Source of the DNA: Mariannaea sp. PMI_226
Lineage: Eukaryota > Ascomycota > Sordariomycetes > Hypocreales > Nectriaceae
Assembly: GCA_024336345.1 (NCBI GenBank)
Contig: JANFOG010000003.1
Coordinates: forward strand, 2,238,501-2,302,500
Reading direction: 5' to 3'
Length of the DNA stretch: 64,000 bases
Part shown: positions 59,907-64,000 of the stretch, piece by piece
Layout: each line of letters opens with the position of its first letter
Numbering within the stretch: the first letter of the stretch is position 1
Translations under genes and position numbers: made by a program
Notes under the pieces: generated by a model
The model's database searches: none
Seen by the model: only the letters and a program-made list of their open reading frames with translations
What the model was told of the DNA's origin: nothing

Positions 59907-60502
59907 CTTGACTCTTCGGTCGCGAACGCACTAGAGTAATGCGACAGGACGGAGAGGCAGAGAAAAATAGTTGGGCGACGAGGGAGAGGGGCAACAAGAA
60001 GACGAATGTGGATGTGGGATGGAGGAGGCAATGCAATGGAGGCGATGTGGCTAACTCATTGGACTTGCCATGATGGTCGGACTCGCCACGGAGAATTGCA
60101 GGGGTTTTCTTATCGATAGAGGCGCAAACAAATCCTGGCGCCTTGGTATTCCCCACCTTAGTCACGTGCTACATTTGATCAAGAGCCATCTGTTGCTCTG
60201 CCTAAGCAAAGATCTGTTGATGTGGCCAGAACCCCCACCCTTGTGGCTTATGTACAAATTGCCAGTGGACATGTGGCTGGTACTAGGCGGTCATGACGCA
60301 TGCATCCAATCAAAGACAATCGACCACATTTCCTGATCAAACACCAGCTTGCAGCATCACATCTTCCGCGCCGTCACGGCGATCGCATTCGTTCCAGTTC
60401 TTTCCCACCCGAGTACCCTCCCAGACGCCGTCAACGAAATTTGAAATTTTGGTCAAACCGTTTCTTCAGCTTCGAGTCTCCCCGGACACTCTCATTTTCG
60501 TC
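59907..60502. promoter_or_regulatory. Shared divergent promoter of SRP101 and YIF1
   Basis: Both start codons face outward from this 596-bp space. It contains a palindromic CACGTG box at 60163-60168 (within GTCACGTG), a CCAAT box at 60306-60310 and a TGACGCA word near 60294. These are known classes of bHLH, HAP-complex and bZIP sites; use in this fungus is inferred. An in-frame upstream extension of YIF1 from 60293 is open but I treat it as leader. Confidence 0.55.
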
Positions 60503-61630
60503 ATGCAGCGAGCTACCTACGCGCAGTCCCCCCCCCTTCACCACCCAGTCCCTCAACATGTCTCGACTGTCCCCCAATTAAGATCACCTCCTCCTCCACC
60601 CGGTTCCGCGCAATCACAACAATATGGTAGCACTCCTTATCAACAACAAGGCGGAAATTCTGGGAATGTCTTCGGGGCATACGGTCAATTCATGAACGAC
60701 CCCACCGCACAAGTGGCGGCCCAGTTTGGACAGTCTGCATTTAAGCATGGCCAGGAGTACGTAGAACAAAATGTAAGTTTCCTATGGCATCTAGCTGTAT
60801 TTATCTTTGGCTTACCTAGCTATAGTTCGGTCGATACGTCAACGTCTCTGCGCTCAAGCATTACTTCAACGTCTCCAATTCGTACGTGGTGAACAAGCTA
60901 TTCCTCGTCCTCTTTCCTTGGAGACACAAGCCTTGGTCGCGCAAGCAAGCAGTCGGTGTAAATGGGCAGGAGGGTTGGTATCTGCCTCCTCGAGACGACA
61001 TCAACAGCCCCGACATGTATATTCCAGGTTCGTCGTTCTGTTTGTGGCGGGGTAAACTGCCACAAAAGAAAAAAAAAACTAACAAAAACATAGTGATGGC
61101 TTTGGTAACATACATCCTGCTATCGACCATGATTGCAGGCCTGAGAGGCGAATTTCAACCTGAGCTACTTGGCCTCACGGCCACAAAGAGCCTAGTTAGC
61201 GTCCTAGTAGAGATTGTTATTCTTAAACTAGGATGCTACCTCTTGAGCATCTCCAGCCAATCGCAGCTCCTCGACTTGATCGCGTACTCGGGATATAAGT
61301 TTATTGGCATTATTGTAACGATTTTGGTTGCCGAGATCCTTAATGGCGGCCAGGGCACTGGTGGCATTCGTGGCTGGGCCATATTCGCGTACACTTACTT
61401 TGCCAACGCGCTCTTTTTGGTAGGTTATGAATAATGGGATGAATTACGTTGGAAAGACTTGCTAACCAAACTAGATGCGTTCTCTCAAGTACGTCCTCCT
61501 GCCTGAGACTTCTGGCGGCAATGCTGGACCCATGCAGACCGACTCTCGAGCCAAGCGCAACCAGCGAACACAGTTCCTCTTCATTTATTCGTACCTTGTT
61601 CAGCTATTCTTCATGTGGCTTCTCACTTGA
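60503..61630 (+). CDS. YIF1: Yif1 family ER-Golgi transport protein
   Basis: Four exons (60503-60772, 60826-61027, 61094-61419, 61475-61630) encode 317 residues, near the yeast Yif1 length of 314. The N-terminal cytosolic part is Pro/Gln-rich (MQRATYAQSPPLHHPVPQ), followed by the Yif1 signature around NVFGAYGQFMNDPTAQ and FGRYVNVSALKHYF. Five membrane spans follow, from VMALVTYILLSTMIAGL to the C-terminal FLFIYSYLVQLFFMWLL. Yif1 works with Yip1 and Yos1 and binds Ypt GTPases for budding and fusion of COPII vesicles. Introns have good CTAAC branch points. The second intron (66 nt) is a multiple of three with no stop codon. The start at 60503 gives the expected family length. Confidence 0.95.
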
Positions 61631-62535
61631 GCCTAAAAAACATGGCAGCGGAAGATAACTGAAGTCTCTATACCAGAGATTAGATCAGTAGTACTGTTCT
61701 TGGGTCTGGATATTTTTTTTCTTTTCTCTTTTCTTTCGGGGAGAAGGGCTGCTGGTACATGGAATTAGAGTGGGAGACATGGAGGACATAGAATGGCCGG
61801 CCTATCAATGCCGCGAGTTGTAATGACGCTGACTGATCTGTACCAATAGAAGTCAATGTATCAATAGTTAACGTCGAATGAAACCAAAGCAAAGTCATGC
61901 TGCGAAGACGGAGAAAACTCGTTTGTTCTTATTCGTCCTTATTCATGTTCGAGGAGAGCTTGTTGACCGTGATTCAACAATGTAATTATCCGGCAATGAA
62001 TTTGCAGTGAATAGCCATTGTGTAACCTGCTCGATGCTTATAGATGCATACCGTTGCCTAAGGAGGTAAACTCGAATGCACATTGGGCGCCCTGCAGTGC
62101 ATCTGCAAACGCTCTCGCTCCTCCAACCGCCTACAGTCACCAAGGTGCTAGCATATCGGGCAATCGGGGTTGGAAGATACGGTATAAATCTTGCATCGTC
62201 ACGGCAGCAGCCTAGCACACAAACCTCGTCAAACATCACACAGGCAGTCCAGGCGGTTGCACCACTTCGCTTGAAGTTGAGGTACGCAACCAGCATTCGG
62301 TGACATCTTGCTTGACAGCATATTCGCATCCTATCCATTCATCACAGACAGCTAGCACAAAATCCAACACGCTGGCTTCGTGACCACAAGCGTTTTCAAA
62401 CTGTGCCCCGCACTGCACGGGATATCTGCTCCAACCGTTCCAAACGACCAAACGAGAGGCTATCCCCGCGTCTCCACTTGAAAACCGTATCAACAATCCC
62501 TAGGAGGAGAGGTCGTTGAATACTCCGCTGCAATC
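61631..62535. other. Intergenic region between YIF1 and the F-box gene
   Basis: No gene is supported. Overlapping short frames on both strands (61943-62338) have no recognisable domain. Confidence 0.5.
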
Positions 62536-64000
62536 ATGTTGGTTCGCTTTCCGATCGAAATCTTGGGCATGATAGCGAAAGAGGTTCGGATGAGGCTGTT
62601 TGTTTATTACAATCGAGAAACTAACATATAGCGCAGTTACCCAAGACCGATCTCAAGTCACTTGCTCAAGCTTCCAAACTTCTATATGAGGTTGCCGCCA
62701 AACAGCTCTGGCACATCGTCAGGATCTATCCTCAGGGCCATAAAGCTAACAACCCTACTCTTGATAACTTTCCTCCACAGGTTCTCAAGTACATCTCAGA
62801 GCTCCAAGTCGCTTCTGACTTTGAAATCCATCGTGAAACCCAATGCGCCCACAAACGAGACCAAGCAGCGCGTCTCAACGTTGCATTAGGCGATCGTAAA
62901 GAGTACGAACGCAATACTCAACGAGCCGTGAAGTTTCTGGTCCAGATTGAGGAAGGTGGTTTGTATGGCTTCAGGTACTGGACTAAATATCGTATCCTGT
63001 CATCAAAATTAGCAATGTTACTAACCCTTTCTCTGCAGCTGGGACATGGGTTCGTGTGTGCCGCCTGAAATTGTAGGACCTAATGGGTTGCTTTCATGCA
63101 AACACCCAGGAATTCGGTCCCTTAAATTGTCAACTGATCAAACTTGCAATGGGAATTCGGTTGGTGGTGGAGGTGAGCAGCCTGATCTATCAGCTTTTCA
63201 TCAGTTGCAGAATCTCGATTGGAGACATCCCACAGCTCAGGACGTTCATGTCCTTGCAAAGGTTATCAAAACCAACTCAGGGGGGTTGAAGAAATTAGAA
63301 CTAAATTTCGTGGACTGGAGCTCCCTCTCGAAAGACTTGGGTCTGGAGGATGAAGAGTTGCAAGCAAAGCTCCGGTATTTTTGGCGACATATTGCCAACC
63401 TGAATACCCTATCATGTGAGCCCGTCTTCCAGTCTCTTCAGGCCATCACACTTTCCGAAGTTCCCCTTGTACCAGAGCTCTCGGTCATGATCAACTGGAA
63501 GACGCTTCGATCTCTCAGACTACGACATTGTCCTGGTTGGAGCAACCTCCTAGAGACTGTCGTACGCCTCCAGCGTCCTGTCCAACTCAGAGTATTTGAA
63601 ATCCAAACTGAAGACAGGCACCAAGATGACCTTTCTTACATTGCGGATTTTCTTGATTCATTTGGTGGGCTTGAGGAGATACTTCTTGCGACCCCCGTCT
63701 TTGAGATGGCATTCCTGCTATGGGTCCGTATCGCTCAACATCAGGCAACTCTGAAGCGACTTGTGATTCATCACAGGGATTTTGAAGAAGAGGATCCCAT
63801 GGATGGAGATGAAAGGCTCGATGAGCCAAAAATGGGATTAACCGAGCTTGACTACACTGCCCTTCGCGACCGTAAAATCGGAAATCCTATGCATGGGCTC
63901 GGACTTGAATGGATCGGGCTGAGCTGTGCTCCTGAGTTCCTGGTAAGTGCTCGATTGAGACTGGAAGCAAAGCATAAAAACCCTAACGAGGTGATTTTTC
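62536..64000 (+). CDS. F-box domain protein, partial (cut by window end)
   Basis: Exons are 62536-62583, 62637-62974 and 63039 onward; introns 62584-62636 and 62975-63038, with CTAAC branch points, keep the frame. The N-terminus is a typical F-box: FPIEILGMIAKELPKTDL then SLAQASKLLYEVAAKQLWH, about residues 5-40. The remainder is leucine-rich and helical, with repeated patterns such as GLKKLELNFVDW and LRSLRLRHCPGW, suggesting divergent leucine-rich repeats as found in fungal F-box substrate receptors. It would link substrates to Skp1-cullin ubiquitin ligase. A GTAAGT donor-like site at 63943 and a CTAAC word near 63983 suggest a third intron running past the window, so the 3' end is missing. 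Confidence 0.82.

Noticed and set aside
1..64000. CRISPR arrays, bacterial operons or phage-like systems
   Set aside because: No regularly spaced direct repeats or prokaryotic gene organisation are seen; all clear genes are eukaryotic and many are spliced.

Overview
The window looks like nuclear DNA of a filamentous ascomycete (Pezizomycotina). A Sordariomycete, perhaps Hypocreales, is my best guess from gene content and intergenic words such as CCTAGGTA and TACTCCGTA; this is inference and the species cannot be named. Evidence for a fungus: short introns of about 50-110 nt with GTAAGT/GTATGT/GTGAGT donors and CTAAC-like branch points, a C2H2 plus Zn2Cys6 transcription factor, a Mid2-like wall sensor, pyrimidine-rich leaders, and a tRNA-Ala(AGC) gene with an intron. 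There are no operons. I resolve about a dozen convincing protein genes, several weaker candidates, and long gene-poor tracts.

Layout. 2.0-3.6 kb: APH-type kinase-fold gene (+). 5.2-6.7 kb: a convergent pair, an SRPBCC-fold protein (+) and a Dabb (stress-responsive A/B barrel) protein (-) with a probable mitochondrial presequence. 7.9-12.6 kb: two minus-strand genes, a Lyc1-like GNAT acetyltransferase and a 925-residue dual zinc-finger transcription factor. 14.4 kb: a small cysteine-rich zinc-ribbon-like protein. 14.8-24.6 kb: almost empty. 24.6-27.2 kb: phosphoinositide-specific phospholipase C (-), with complete catalytic residues and a 469-nt last intron. 27.4-37.4 kb: gene-poor, with an AT-rich degenerate block (about 28.9-31.5 kb), a perfect 27-nt palindrome, tRNA-Ala and a weak two-exon candidate gene at 34.2 kb. 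37.5-40.6 kb: large disordered, probably N-myristoylated protein (+). 44.3-45.3 kb: Mid2-like cell-wall sensor (+). 49.5-56.6 kb: intronless 2375-residue coiled-coil protein (+) with a 21-nt coding repeat. 57.8-61.6 kb: SRP receptor alpha subunit (-) and Yif1 (+), divergent from a shared 596-bp promoter. 62.5 kb to the end: an F-box protein (+) cut by the window edge.

How the genes relate: most are unrelated housekeeping or regulatory neighbours. The one suggestive functional pairing is SRP receptor alpha (ER targeting) next to Yif1 (ER-Golgi vesicle traffic), divergently transcribed with CACGTG and CCAAT elements between them. PLC, the Mid2-like sensor and the MGN-start protein are all plausible membrane-signalling components but are far apart. 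I did not find a convincing new multigene system. The most interesting local signals are the tRNA-Ala intron carrying a copy of the tRNA's own acceptor strand, the palindrome next to CTAG in the AT-rich block, the recurring TACTCCGTA word, and the splice-assembled candidate gene at 34.2 kb.
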